Source of the DNA: Adineta steineri | Lineage: Eukaryota > Rotifera > Eurotatoria > Adinetida > Adinetidae | Assembly: GCA_905250115.1 (NCBI GenBank) | Contig: CAJNOI010000284.1 | Location: 1,497 to 65,496 of the forward strand | Reading direction: 5' to 3' | Length of the DNA: 64,000 nt | Made by a program: the position numbers and the translations under genes | The notes under the pieces: model-generated | What the model was told of the DNA's origin: nothing | Seen by the model: the letters and a program-made list of their open reading frames with translations, nothing else | Database searches by the model: none | Shown here: positions 25,101 to 39,300 of the stretch, one piece after another | How the letters are laid out: the number at the start of each line of letters is the position of its first letter | Numbering within the stretch: the first letter of the stretch is position 1

Positions 25101-28100
25101 AAGATCACCAACAGTTAAATTAGCAACTGTACGTATTTGATCACTACCAGCTGTACAAGCATATTCACCTGAATCGGTTAAACTAGCATTAATAACTTTT
25201 AAGATTTGTCGTTTATTTAATGATGCTTTGGATATTTCAAATCGACCACCACCAACTAATTTAACACCATCACGATACCATTGAATAGGTATTTCTGTTT
25301 GTGTACGTGTTGAATGAGTTTTGGATATTTCACATTGAAATGTAACAGTTTCGCGTTCAGTTGTTTGAATATCTTCAAGTAATTGAGTAAATGCAACAGG
25401 AATTTCTAAAATGAAATAAAAACGTTACGAATTCTATTATAAAATAACAAAAAATATTTACCTTTAACAGTAAGTTTAGCATTAATAGTTTTATCCATAA
25501 TAACACAACTATATTCTCCATCATCTTCAAATTGTGCATTATGAATAATTAATTTTTGTATTGGTCCGGAACGATCAATAGAATATTTAGCTGTTGAACG
25601 TAATTCTCGATCACCATTTCTGAACCATTTACATATAATTGTTTGTCCAGTTTTTTTCCATTTTGATTTACTTAATTCACATTCAAATTCAACATCTTCT
25701 TCTTCAAAACATTCACGATCTTGTAATGGTGTTGTTGTTAAAACAAATTCGGGTGGTAATTCATCAATTGTTAAATGTGCTTGAGATTTAACACGTGATG
25801 ATGTTCCACCACTAACTTGACAAGAATACATTTTTTCATCGGATAATTCAACATTATGAATCACCAATGTATATTTGGTTTTTTCATTTAGTTTTGAATA
25901 TTTCGAATTAGTAAAATCAATTGGTTCATCATCACATTTCCATATAATATTAATATTTGGTTTATTTAATTCAACATAAAATTCAGAAAATTCCGTTGTA
26001 CCTTCAACACATGTTTTATCACTTAATGGGATAACAATTTCAATTGGTGCTTCTATTAAACAAAAACAAATGAGTAGAAAATAGTAAATTTAGATATGGT
26101 GATTTACCTGTAACAGTAACTTGACAAGATTGTTCTTTATCTTCAACTTTAATCGTATACATTCCAGCATCGATCATTTTCGATTCTTTAACTTCTAATC
26201 GATAAACTCTTCCATCATTGGTGGCTTCAAATCGATTATTTTCATCTGCAGTCATTGGTATTTCTTCGATATCTTTCAACCATATAACTGTACAATTTTC
26301 TTTACTTAATGTACAACTTAATTTTAATGGTTGACCTTCTGTCACTGTTAAATTTTCAAGTGGACGTACAAATTCAACAGGTGCTTCTATAAATCAAAAG
26401 AAAAATATAATTAAATAAAACAAAAAAGGAATTATTACCGTTCATCTTTACTAGACATGTTGTACTAGCTTGTTTTATTGTACATTGATATTGTCCATCA
26501 TCTTTCATTTTACATTCATATATAGTTAATGTATGAACTTTATCAAGTGTTTTTATAAGTATACCATCAAGAGGACTATGTGTAAGAGGTTGTCCATTAC
26601 GTGTCCATACAGCTAAATTATCTTGTAATGGTTTATTTGTTTCACATTCAAGTACTAATTGTTGTTTTTCAACAATAGTTACACTTTCATCTAATGGACG
26701 AATAAATTCATAGGGTAATTCTTTAATAGTTAATTTTCCTGATGTTTTCTCTTGTCGACAAACACAATCATAAGTAGCTGTATCATTTAATTCAACACGA
26801 GTGATAATTAAACGTTGAATTTTATTATCAATTTCAAATTGATATTGATCATTTGGATAAATTTCTGATTGATCTTTATACCAACGAGATTGTACATTAC
26901 GTTTATTAATTTCACATTCAAGTATACATTTTGACCATTCATCACATTCAATATTTTGTAATGGACGAGTAAATTGTAGTTTTTTCTCTTTAACAGTAAC
27001 AGATGCTTTACTTGTTTTACCATTTATTTCAGCTTGATAACGTCCTTCATCAGTCAATTGACATTCATCAATAACTAATTTAATCACCGGACCTTCTCTT
27101 GTAACTTTAATACGTTCATTATCAATAATTAATGGTTCACCATCGAATGTCCATGTAACTACATCATCCGGTCGATCTTTTGTAAGTGTACATTCTAATA
27201 TAAGTGGTTCATCTTCAATAACAATTGTATTTTGTAAACCAACTTCAAATTCCGTTGGAGCATCTTCAACTCGTAATGCACCAATCGATTTAATTTCATC
27301 AGTAAATTGACATGTATATTTTCCAGCATGTTTAGTTTGGACTGAATTAAAAACTAATGCATGTATACGTCCAATAGTTTGTATTTTGATTTCATCATTT
27401 GATACTAATGCTTGTTGTTCATCATCTTTAAACCATTGTGCTATTTTATTTTCTTTATTTATTTCACAATCATATTGATAATTTTGTGTATTTTCCATCG
27501 CTGTTGTTATATCTTTTAATTCTCGTGTAAAATAAATAGGTAATTCATTTATTTTAACATTTGTACTTGTTTCAAGATTAACTTCAGGTATACGAAATGT
27601 ATATTTACCTTGATCACCAAGTTTACCATCAGTTAATTTCAATTGATATTTTTCACCTTGAACATTCATTCGTATATGATCATTATTTTCAATAACAACA
27701 CCATCTTTAAGCCATTCATATTTCAATAAATTCATTTTATTTAATTCAACAACTAATATTAAATCATCATTTTCAGTTATGACATATTCATCATTTAAAC
27801 CTTGTACAAAACCTAATGGTAATTCCGTAACATGTACTTTACATGATGATTCAACATTTTGTGATGGATAACGACATGAATAGGTTGCATTATCATTCAT
27901 TTGAATATTTTTTATTATTAAACGATGAACAAGATCATTCTGTTCAAGTATAATACGTTGTTCTTCTGTATAGGATGTTAATTGTGTTGATAAACGATAC
28001 CATTCAACATGAACATTTTTATTTAATTCACATTCAAGAATTAATTCTGATGCACGTTCTTGAACTTCAACATCAGTTAACGGACGAATAAATTCAACAG

Positions 28101-31100
28101 GAATTTCTTTAACACTAACAAATGCTGAACTTTTTCGATCACTTTCAGTAATAACATCATAATTTCCTTCATCATTCGGTGACATATTACTAATAATTAA
28201 TCGATGAGTTTTCTCATCAGTTTCAAATCGACAACGATCATTTGCTTGAATTTCTTGATTATCAAAAAACCATTTAACTTGTTTATTTGCTTTTGTTACA
28301 ATACATTCAAGTGTTAATGTATCATATTCAGTTAATGATTGATTTGATAATGGTTTTTCAAAATCAACTGGTAATTCACCAACTGTTAACATTGCTTTGG
28401 AATTTGTTGTTTCATCATAAATACATGAATATTCTCCTGTATCATCAAGTGTTAATGAATGAATTTCTAATTGAAAATAACGTTGATTTGGTTCACCTTT
28501 ACATAGAAAACGTGGTTCATCTGGTAGATCTTTACCATTTTTAAGCCATTTAACACGTTCAATTGGTTTTGTAAAGACACATTCAAATATACTTGTATCT
28601 TTCTCAACACCATTTAGATCAACAAGATGTTTAGCAATTTCAATCGGTCGTTCGGTTATTGTTAATTGCATAGATGATTCAATTTCACCAACTTCATTGG
28701 TTAATTTAACACCATATGTACCTGTATGTTCTAATTTGGTTTCAAGTATAATTAAACGATTTTTTTCAATACGAAATTCATTGGATGATGATGGAATAAT
28801 TTCATTATTTCGTGTCCATTGTATTGTTGGTTCAGGATAAGCTTCAGCTTGATATTCAATGGCATATTGTTCAGTAAATTCATGAACTTGTGTATCTTTT
28901 AACTGTTCAATAAAATGTGGTCGAATAAGAACAAGTAATTTTGTACGCATTTCAGCTGAACCAAATTCATTGGTTGCTTGACATATATATTCATTTTCAT
29001 GTTCAACTTTATTAACTTGTTTTATTAATAATACAGATGCATTTTTATCTGTATCAAATGCAAATGAATAATTACCGTCTTTTTCCGTTAAAGTTTTATT
29101 ATCGGATGTTCGACTCCTGAAATAATTTCATATATATAATTAGAATAGTTTATTTTCAAAAAAACTTACCAAGCAAATTTTGGTATTGGATAAGCATCAA
29201 TTGGACTTTCAATTCGAGCATCATCACCTTGAATAACTTTAACTGTTTTACCAGTTTCAGAAGCAAATTGTGGTGATTTTTCACAAGATATTTTAACTTT
29301 TTTCGATTTTATACTTCCACCACCATTTGTTAATGTACATGAATATTCACCAATATGTTTTGGTTGTGTTGATATTAATCGTAAATGATATATACGTTTA
29401 TCATTTTCATCAACAACAGATTCAATTTCTCCAGGTATTAATGTTAAATCTTGATTATTAAATGTCCATTGACATTTTGGTTGTGCTTTACCTTCAGCAA
29501 TTATTGTTAATTCACATGGTTCACCTTTTTGAACAGTTCTGCCTTCAAGATCCGTAATTATTGTTGGTTTTATTTCTATTTAAAACAAATCATATTATTA
29601 TTTATTGCTTAGACTAGAAAAATTACAAACCTTTTGGTGCTAAAGTCATTTTTCCTTCGGCTTGTCCAACCATATTCGCAACTTGAACAGTATAACTTGC
29701 TTTATCTTCGATATCAACACGTTTAAATACAAGTGCTTGAATACCACTATCAACTTCACTAATAACTTCAATATTATCATTTGGTAATGTTAGTGGTTCA
29801 CCATTCTTTAACCATGTGACAGTAAATGGTTGTGAACCAGAAAATTTACATTGTATTCTTGCTGTTTCTTCAATAATTGGTTGTGCATCTTGTGGTTTAC
29901 CTTCTAATTTTGGTTTTGTTTGTACTAATAAATTACCTTCACTTTCAATTGTTTGTTCACCATTTGTAATAACAACACGATATTTACCAATATCAATTAA
30001 ATCAGTTTTATTTATCGTTAATGTTATTAAAGGATATTTTGATTCAATTTTATATTTTGCTGTTCCTTTTAATTCAATATCATTAAAATACCATGTAATT
30101 ACGGTTGGTTTTGGTAAACCAAAACATTCACATGTAAATGTTACAGGTTGTCCGACGACAGTTGCAACATCAGTAAGTTTTTTAACAAATTGTAAACTAG
30201 CTTTAACAATAACATTGATATTAACTTCAGCTTTACCAGCTTTATTTTTTATTTGTAATGTATAACGTGCTTGATCATCACCATCAGCTTTCATAATTTT
30301 AAATAATTCTTTATTATTTTCTTTATCGGATGTGAATAAATAATTTGGATTTTCAGTTAATTTAAGTTCTTTACCATTTTTCAACCAAGTTATATCAACT
30401 TGTGGACGACCTTCAATTTCAAATTGATGTTCACTTTCATCACCACGTTGTAAAGTTATATCATCCATGGTTGATGGTGATATACTTGGTGTTATTAAAC
30501 ATGAAAGTTTAGCTTTACTAGTAACTTCACCAAATTCATTATGTATTTTAACATTGTACTCATCTTCATCTTCGATTTGAATATTATGAATAGTTAATTG
30601 TCTTCGATCTTCAGATAATGAAATCTTTTCATTTTCAGCTTCAAGTACTTTATCACCACGTGTCCAAATTATTTCTGGTATTGGAAAACCTTGAACATCA
30701 ACAGAAAATATGGCATCTTGTCCTCGTAATACTTCAGTATCTTTTAATTGTGCTTTTAATGTTGGTCCTGTAGTAATATTTAATTGAACAGGATGCTCAA
30801 TAGTACCAATTGCATTTTCTGCACGACAAGTTATTGTACCCATATGTTTGGTGGTATCAGCTTGTGGAATACGAAGTATATAAATACCTTTATCAGCTTG
30901 TGCTTGCATTTCAACACCTTCTTTAGTTGTTAATGCTTTACCATCACGAAGCCATGTTACTTTAGCATTTGGATAGGCATCTACTTCACATTCAAAAACT
31001 GCTTCAGATTTATCTGGAACAGTTGAATCTTGTGGTGCACGAGTAAATGTTGGAGTTTCTAAATAATAATAGAGAAATAAAAATTTCATTTTCTTCTTAT

Positions 31101-33564
31101 AGATTAAATAATCAACTTACTTGAAACTGTAACTTTGCATTTTTTACTTTTAGCCATTCCACCTGTATTTTGAACAGTTGCTGTATATTCACCTTGATGA
31201 TTCGGTTGCATACTAAGAATTGTAATTGTAAATGTTTGACCATCTTCAGATTCTTTCAATTCAATTTGACCTTCAGCTGCAACAAGTTCTTCTGCGCCAC
31301 GGAAAAATTTAACTGTTGGTTTAGGATTGCCAGTTGCTTCGATAGTCAATGTCATAGGTTGACCTTTGGTGGCATTAATAGCCGCTTCAAGATCACGAAC
31401 GATTGTTGGTTTGATTTCTAAATAGGACAAAAACAGTCATTGATTGAAATTTAATATTGAAATAATACAAACCTTTAACATCAAGATTAAGTTTTTGTTC
31501 AACACTTCCAACAACATTTGTTGCTTTAACAACATATGCTCCCTTATCAGCCATTGTAGATGAATTAAAAACTAATGCAGCAATACCTTGATTTTCATCA
31601 TTAGCTATTTCAATTCCTTCATTTAAAGGTTGTCCATCAACACGTGACCATTTCAATTCAGGCATTGGTAAACCAGTAAAAGTACATTGTAATCTTGCTG
31701 GTTGTCCAATTGATACTTGAGCATCAGTAGGTTTTCCAACAAGACTTGGTTTTAAGCAAACATTTAATTTTGCACTTATTTCATCTTTTTCTAAACCATT
31801 ATCAGCTATAGCTTTAATAACACCGCTATCAGGTAAATCAACTTTTGAAAATGATAATATATGTGTATCTCCTTTTGATTCAACTTTTATTTTTCCTCCA
31901 GATTTTAATTCTTGATCATTTAAATAAAATGTTACTTTTGGTTTTGGTATAGCTTCTATTTGACATTGAAATGTAATTGGTTGTCCTTGTATAACATTTT
32001 CATCTTTAAATCCTTTAAGAAATGCTAATTTAGCTAAAACATTTAATTTTGATGTTGATTCTTTTTGTCCAGCACGATTTTTTACACGAATTGTATATGT
32101 ACCATCATCATCGGATTGAATATTATCAATACGTAGTGTAGTCTTAATAACTTCACCTTCAGTAGTTTCAATTTGAATATGTGGTGGAGATGCACTTAAT
32201 GGTTTTTGATTTTTTAACCATTGAATTTCTGGTAACGGGCGACCAGTTATTGTTGTTGAATATTCAGTTTGTTCACGAATCTGAACATTTTTATCTTCTA
32301 ACAATGGTTGAATTTCAGGAAGTTCTTCAAGTAAACGAAAACTTTATTAAAAAGAATATTTTATAAAACAAGTCAAACATACCTAAGACATTTAATTTAG
32401 CTTTACTTGTTATTTCACCAAATTCATTATGTATTCGAACATTATATTCATCTTCATTTTCAATTTGTACATTATGTATTGTTAATTGTTTTCGATCTTC
32501 AGATAATGAAATCTTTTCATTTTCAGCTTCAAGTACTTTATCACCACGTGTCCAAATTATTTCTGGTATTGGAAAACCTTGAACATCAACAGCAAATATG
32601 GCATCTTGTCCTCGTAATACTTCAGTATCTTTTAATTGTGCTTTTAATGTTGGTCCTGTAGTAATGTTTAACTGAACTGGATGCTCAATACTACCAATCG
32701 GATTTTCTGCACGACAAATTATTGTACCCATATGTTTGGTTGTATCAGCTTGTGGAATACGAAGTGTATAAATACCTTTATCAGCTTGTGCTTGCATTTC
32801 AACCCCTTCTTTAGTTGTTAATGCTTTACCATCACGAATCCATGTCACTTTAGCTGCTGGATAAGCATCTATTTCACATTCAAAAACGGCTTCCGATTTT
32901 TCAGCAAGTGTTAAATCTAGTGGTGCTCGTATGATTTCAGGAGATTCTATATTAAGAAATAAATATATACGCATGATATTTGTTAGAATCATTAGGAGAC
33001 TTACTTGTGACCGTAACTTTGCATTTTTTACTTTTAGCCATTCCACCTGTATTTTGAACAGTTGCTGTATATTCACCTTGATGATTTGGTTGCATACTAA
33101 GAATTGTAATTGTGAATGTCTGACCATCTTCTGATTCTTTCAATTCTATTTGACCTTCAGTTGCAACAAGTTCATCTGCGCCACGGAAAAATTTAACTGT
33201 TGGTTTAGGATTACCAGTTGCTTCGATAGTCAATGTCATAGGTTGACCTTTGGTGGCATTAATAGCCGCTTCAAGATCACGAACAATTGTTGGTTTGATT
33301 TCTAAATAGGACAGAATTAGTTACTTATTGACATTTTAATATTGCAATAATACATACCTTTAACATCAAGATTAATCTTTTGTTCAACACTTCCAACAAT
33401 ATTTGTTGCTTTTGCTATATAACCACATTTATCAGTTAATGTTGTGGAATCGAATACTAATGCTGCAAGACCATTTTCATCATTTGCAACTTTAACACTT
33501 TCACCAAGTGGTTGACCATCAGCTCTTGTCCATGTTATATCTGGTAAAGGTTGTCCAGCAAATT
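16186..33564 (-). CDS. Titin/twitchin-like giant muscle protein, 5' part missing
   Basis: About 20 exons separated by 50-70 bp introns encode over 5,000 residues, read right to left. The first exons are: up to 33358; 33301-33005; 32946-32383; 32324-31473; 31417-31121; 31058-29631. Later introns lie near 29575-29630, 29115-29168, 26386-26440, 26052-26107, 25405-25463, 23641-23693, 23275-23331, 23058-23126, 21797-21858, 19391-19445, 18875-18932, 18215-18270 and 17272-17325. Checked exon boundaries are phase 1. The N-terminal two thirds is tandem I-set Ig domains (DxGxYxC signatures); the C-terminal part is mostly Fn3 (SWxPPxxDGGxxIxxYxxE) with two pairs of Ig. This is the A-band-like organisation of twitchin, projectin and titin, which scaffold thick filaments in muscle. 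No protein kinase domain is present before the stop at 16186, which is unusual for the family. The 5' end is lost in the N gap. Confidence 0.92.
16350..23985 (-). other. Fn3-rich zone of the titin-like gene, about 20 Fn3 and 4 Ig
   Basis: Reading in protein order the pattern is Fn3 x3, Ig x2, Fn3 x3, Ig x2, then an unbroken run of about 14 Fn3 to the C-terminus. Linkers such as KNPFDVPGAP, KDPYDVPTQP and KSPYTRPDKP mark the boundaries. The last Fn3 is followed by a tail of about 60 residues (ending DDIEEYIKSVW) with no recognised fold. Confidence 0.8.
23986..33564 (-). other. Ig-only zone of the titin-like gene, about 32 Ig domains
   Basis: From the gap to about 23986 the protein is Ig domains only. 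Most start with the pattern [LI]P-x-[EY]-F-x-[RK]-x-L and carry a core Trp (WxKDG or WYKD) and D-x-G-x-Y-x-C. One single exon (about 29115-26441) holds nine or ten of them without an intron. A few late Ig domains lack the canonical C-terminal Cys. The pattern resembles the elastic I-band part of titin or the tandem Ig of obscurin. Confidence 0.8.
31058..33301. repeat. Recent tandem duplication of Ig exons, period about 1.88 kb
   Basis: The 297-bp exon 33301-33005 is nearly identical to exon 31417-31121 (offset 1884 bp). The exon starting at 32946 is nearly identical over about 560 bp to the exon starting at 31058 (offset 1888 bp), including the phrase ADTTKHMGTI and the whole GPTLKAQLKDTEV domain. 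Flanking introns are also similar (tctaaataggaca). The partial exon next to the gap ends in the same SVEQKxNLDVK as exon 32324-31473, so a third unit probably runs into the gap. Confidence 0.85.
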
Positions 33565-33664
33565 NNNNNNNNNNNNNNNNNNNNNNNNNNNNNNNNNNNN
33601 NNNNNNNNNNNNNNNNNNNNNNNNNNNNNNNNNNNNNNNNNNNNNNNNNNNNNNNNNNNNNNNN
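33565..33664. other. Assembly gap, exactly 100 N
   Basis: A run of 100 N, a conventional placeholder for unknown length. Left of it lies an open Ig exon; right of it no titin-like coding sequence is seen. The missing stretch must hold at least the 5' part of the gene and may be many kilobases. Confidence 0.95.
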
Positions 33665-33882
33665 TCAACTAACTTGAACAAAACTAAATGGATACGGATA
33701 ATTAGTAATATTATTTGTATATTGATAACATATGTACCTCCAATATTGAATTCTTCTTTTACAATTTTATCTCTATAAAAGAATTAACAAGAATAGAGGA
33801 AAGATAGAAAAGTAAAAAAACTCGCATTATAATATTACAATCGTATAAAGCTTTCGATAGTATGCAATATTCAGTACGTGTT

Positions 33883-34095
33883 TCACATCTCAACTATACT
33901 AGCAATAAGTTCAATTGGTCGATTGTTTATAATCAATGATGAATTATTCATTTGACCACCTAAACCCAATATAAACCATATGTATATATGTTCGATCTGC
34001 TTTTCTAACATTTGTCGATGATGGAATAAACCAATTTTTTGTAATTCTTTAATAGATAATGTTGGTAAAATTGATGAAGTTGTAAAAAGTCTTAG
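33883..34095 (-). pseudogene. Orphan terminal exon-like frame, 70 codons
   Basis: Behind a possible acceptor (AAACTAG) a 71-codon frame including its stop runs from CTA at 34095 to TGA at 33883. It has coding-like composition and reads LSIKELQKIGLFHHRQ.. then IEHIYIWFILGLGG. No upstream exon is found to the right, so it is either the last exon of a gene whose rest is lost or a relic. I recognise no domain. Confidence 0.3.
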
Positions 34096-36373
34096 CTAGT
34101 TTGAATATTTATTTACATTTTTAATTTCTTCTAATTTATTTTATCATATTAGTGTCAAATGATTACTGTGATAGTATTGTTAATTTTCAAGAATTAACTT
34201 ATACAATGACATTGGCAAATCCTTAACTACAAAGCGAGAAGGTTTCTGTTATATTTGTTGAAACTGAGAACGATATTAAAGACAAAAGAAAATGAATTAC
34301 CGACTTGTCAAAAGATAGAACAGTTCGCTATAATGACAATATGGATCAAACGGTTCATGCGATACTCAAACACGATACGTTCTTGAAAAAATACACAATC
34401 GCCACAAATTCAGTTGGAATTACTGTACGGTCGCATATTTGTACAATTATTTTAAAGACACAGATTCGAATTTTATTTGCTGTTCTAGATGTTTTATTAT
34501 CTGAATATACGAAGAATTCGATGAATATGATATGATACTAGGGCAATTCGTCGCATGATCATTTAGTTTCGATCGTCTCGAGCATATGTTGTAAACAAAT
34601 ACTTCCATTCTTATTCTGTTATAATATTAGTATTATAGAGAGCTAACTAATCGCAATTTTTGTACTGAATACACACAAACTTTTGCACTCAGCTCTTCAG
34701 AACTGCTAATATTAAAATGGTAAAAAGGCAATCAAAGTTTTGTAGACTAAGCTTCTTCCCAAAAAAGTTGACATTGAATATTTAATTATTTTGTTCTTTT
34801 TATAAATTTCCCTTCTTTGATATTTCAAGGGGGGAACAAACTGATTTCTAGCCGCAAATCATCGAGAAATCAAGAAATTAGCTTGTTTTCCCTTGATATC
34901 AATGTGTGTTTTAATCAACAGGGAACAAAGAGACTTCTGTACTTCCGCAGTACAGAAAAGTATGGTAATATATATGTATAAATATATGAATTTCCCTACA
35001 GATATGGTAATTTCCTCGACTAAAGGGTGTGGGTTGAAAGAAGAGACACCCACACCTACCCTCAAGATTAATATCTATTGTACAATAATAAAATAATCAA
35101 ACTTTGATTTATTTTATTTTGAAGGCAACAAAACATTTGATCAATTTCTATTTTAATTATATCATCTCTTTCATCACTTAAAAATTTCATTGAATGTTTT
35201 ATATTTTGTTATATTAACAGGAAATGTGTTTTATCAATAAGAATTAAGTTGTTTATATTCTCGATTAATAATTATACATAAATAACATTATATTTTATTC
35301 TTTTAATATTAACATGATAAATATATTATTTTCATATTAAATCAAATACATTTATTATGTTTATTATTGAAAATATTTCTTAAAAAGTTTTCAATAGAAA
35401 TTTGAATAATGTAATTGATTTTTATTATCCGTTAATCTTCTATTACAATTGTTTGATTTAAATAAAAATATTTTGCTATGGAATAGTTTAAAACAGAAAT
35501 AAACAATTCACAAATCAATACAATAGCCAAATGAAATGAGAATGAAAATAAATCCATTGATTAATATTCATATGCATAAATTATTCTTTATTTTGTTGCC
35601 GATCAGATAATGATTCTACTAAAACAATTATATGGCGAGTATTGAAAATCAAATTTGGATTCCATAGTAAACGTTGGATTTCTTCTTGAAATCAAAGGCG
35701 CTAAGTTGTTTACAAAATGTTTTATTTGATTCGTCAATTCTTTTTTTTCCAAAACTATTTATTCTTCTACGTAGTTATTTTTAGATATTAATAAATAATT
35801 CATTTCGTATATATTATATTTTTATGACTTAGTCAATATCTTCCCCGATAGATTTTTGCTCCTTTCTTCAGCTTACTATTTTCATCAAAATCGATTGATT
35901 TTCGAACAGCTTTTGGTTTCTTACATTGCCGTTTTTATTTGCTCATAATAAGCTCTTCTATGAGTTGACAAGAACGAGCAAAAGAGACAAACAAGACTTA
36001 TACTTTGTGCAAATACATACGAACACAAAGAACAGAAATAAGTATCGTGCATATAAAACATTTCTTTACAAATATCTTGTTGATCATCACTTCATCTTCT
36101 AAGGTAGGTTAATGTATTGTTCGATCATTACTTCATGTTTATATCAGATAATATTATTATTCATGGGTGTGAGTGTCGGTGTATAATTAATACAATATCG
36201 ACACCCAGATCCAGGCACAGTTTTTTAATCAATCATAACATATTATTCTTTTATTCTTTTGATTTACATCAAAGTTTGAAAAACCTAATATGAAAATACC
36301 ATCTTCTTTTTTTGACTGCAGAAAACACATAAAATTTGAGAACTCTATACTATTTTTAGTTTCTTGAATTAAG
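34096..36373. other. Intergenic with two telomere-like fold-backs
   Basis: Very AT-rich. Copies of the fold-back family lie at 35023-35066 (aaagggtgtgggtt, 10-bp spacer, gacacccacacctaccctcaag) and 36165-36218 (gggtgtgagtgtcggtgt then cgacacccagatccag). A plausible promoter/5' region of the ART-NHL gene lies just before 36374. No other gene is seen. Confidence 0.55.
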
Positions 36374-39300
36374 ATGGCCACTACTGTTCTACCGATTGAT
36401 GACTTTTACACACACACCGATGACAAGTCTCTGGAAATATTCTCACTCATTTGGTTCGATGCAAATGTAAACGTTAAAGACACTCGAGATACAGAAGTCA
36501 AATTACGTTCTATTATTAATCATATTAAGAAATTTCAAGATATAAAACAATGTCAACAATATATTGAACAAACATCACAAAAAGATCGATTAGTAATTAT
36601 TGTTAGTGGCCGATTAGGACGAGAAATAGTACCCTACATTCATCAGCTTCGACAAGTTATATCAATTTATGTTTATTGCATGGATACGAACAGTAATGAA
36701 CAATGGGCTTACAAATTTTCAAAAGTAAAACTTTGCTAAAATATTCTTATTTCATTTTATTATTTTTTCTACAGATAAAATCTGTTGTTGTTGATCTTGA
36801 TGAACTCGTCTCTCAAATTACAACAGATCATAAAATTCAGAAAAAGATAGAAGAACCGTTATCAATCAATATTTTTACAACAAATGTTGATGCAGGAAAA
36901 TCAACAATAGGAGTTAATGGAGAATTTGTTTTTTCTCAGATTCTTATAGATTGTCTTCTACGATTGAAATCCACTGAGACAGACAAAAATGAACTTATTA
37001 ATATTTACCAAAATGAATATGTAGGAAATCATACTGAACTAAGTAATCTTCGTGAATTTCAACAAGATTATTCGCCTAATAAAGTGTTATGGTGGTACAC
37101 AAAAGAAACTTTCTTTTATAAAACTCTTAATGCAGCTTTACGTACACAAAATATTCATATGATCTTTTTATTTCGTGCATTTATTTATGATATCTATCGT
37201 CAATTGCAAGAATCTCAATCAAAACGTCCCTTACAAGTTTATCGCAGTCAACTAATGTCGATCGATGAGTTAGATGGTCTTAAAAATAATATTGGTCAAT
37301 TCATTTCTATAAATTCAATGTTTTCTACTAGTGAACAACGCACAACAGCTCTCTTCTATTTGGGTGATATAACTACACAGATTGATTCAGAACGAGTATT
37401 ATTTGAAATTGATGCTGATTCTAAAATGGTCACTACAAAACCATTTGCTGATATCAGTCAACATAGTCATTTTCCAGAGGATTCAGAAGTTCTCTTTATG
37501 ATTGGTTCTATTTTTCGTCTTAATAATATTAATCGTAATGATGATCAAATATGGATCATTAAAATGACTTTATGTAACGATGATGAACATGATTTAAAAC
37601 GAGTTCTTATGCATATGAAACAACAAATTAAAAGTGAAGAAACAAATCTTCGAACATTAGGAAAATTATTATGGAAAATGGGTAAATTTGACTTGGCTGA
37701 AAAGTATCTTAATCGTTGATTACAAGAGCTTCCATCGAATGATCCCTTACTTAGCGATTTATATGAAGATCTTGGTGAACTGACTTCACAAACAGGTGAC
37801 TATGATATGAGTGTTCAATGGCATAAAAAGCTACTTATATTCAAAGAGGAAAATCCATTAGCTACTAATGTTAGTACTAATAAAACAAACGATTCTATTA
37901 GTAAATTTATTCGTCAAAAACTATTTGCATTAAAAAAGCCACAACAATTAACCAGCAATCCCAATATTAATAATACAAACGATTCCATCGGTAAGTTTTT
38001 TAAAAGAGTTTTGTTTTGTGTTTATCAGTCAGTCATTTTAGATGACAGAAACTTATTTAGAATCGAAATGAGATCGATACATTCAATATTGACTAACGTC
38101 AACTCTATTTATATTTTATCTTTTCTTATCATTATACTGTCACACATTTCTCACGATGATATTAATATGACACTTATATGAATAAAGTGAGCGATCTCTG
38201 TATTCAATAGTAAATCATATAAGAGAATGTGAATATTGCATCATCCAGTTATCTAATTGGAGTGTGAATAAAGGTGAAGAACTTAGTGATTAGCATCGAT
38301 TCATAAATATATATAGAAAAAAGAAAAAGAAAAAGTTTTCCTTCAATATCATTTATGATTCAAATTATATAGCATTATATGTCTAGTTGAACTTTTAATA
38401 TAAATGAATGATTTATGTCAATTATAATAAAATGTAACAAATAACCATTTTACTGTACATTAGGAAAAGAATAAAAGTTCTTATAGTTATCATCTATAAT
38501 AAAAATGATATATTCACTTCACGGCAGAAGTTCACAAACAGACTAAAACGTTTTTTTTTCATTTGTGAATCTAATATAAGCAAAATCTTTTTTCTTCAGA
38601 TCACATTAATATCAACACCAAATGGAAACAACATGGAATTACTATTGCGGGAGGAAATGGAGATGGCAATCAGTTAAATCAAATCTCTCTTCCTCAAGGT
38701 ATCTATGTAGATGATGATCATCAAACTATTTATATTGCTAATTATGGTAATCATCGCATTGTTGAATGGAAATATGGAGCAAAGAATGGTCAAATTGTTG
38801 CAGGCGGAAATGGAAAAGGTAATCGAAGTGATCAATTGAATCATCCAATAGATGTAATTATTGATAAAAAGAATGATTCTCTCATCATTTGTGATTATGG
38901 AAACAGACGAGTGATACGTTGGTCTTGTCAAAATGGTACAAATGGAGAAACAATCATTTCTGACATTGATTGTCGAGGTCTAACAATGGACAATAATGGA
39001 AATCTTTATGTCTCTGATTGGAGGAAGCATGAAGTGAGACGATGGAAACAAGGAGAGCGAAAAGGAAGAATAGTAGCAGGTGGAAATGGAAAAGGAAATC
39101 ATCTCAATCAACTCAACCATCCTACTTACATCTACGTTGATGAAGATTATTTAATTTATGTATCGGATGCAAACAATCATCGTGTGATGAAATGGATGAA
39201 AGGTGCAAAAGAAGGTATTGTTGTTGCTGGTGGGAAAGGTGAAGGGAATAGTTTGACACAATTGTCTAATCCTCAAGGAGTGACTGTCGATCATTTGGGT

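Noticed and set aside
16186..33564. Plus-strand and other-frame open frames inside the titin-like gene
   Set aside because: They are antisense or frame shadows of the Ig/Fn3 exons, rich in Leu/His/Gln/Tyr as expected from such shadows.
34305..34535. 76-codon plus-strand frame in the intergenic region
   Set aside because: No domain, no splice or promoter context, and length is within chance for AT-rich DNA.
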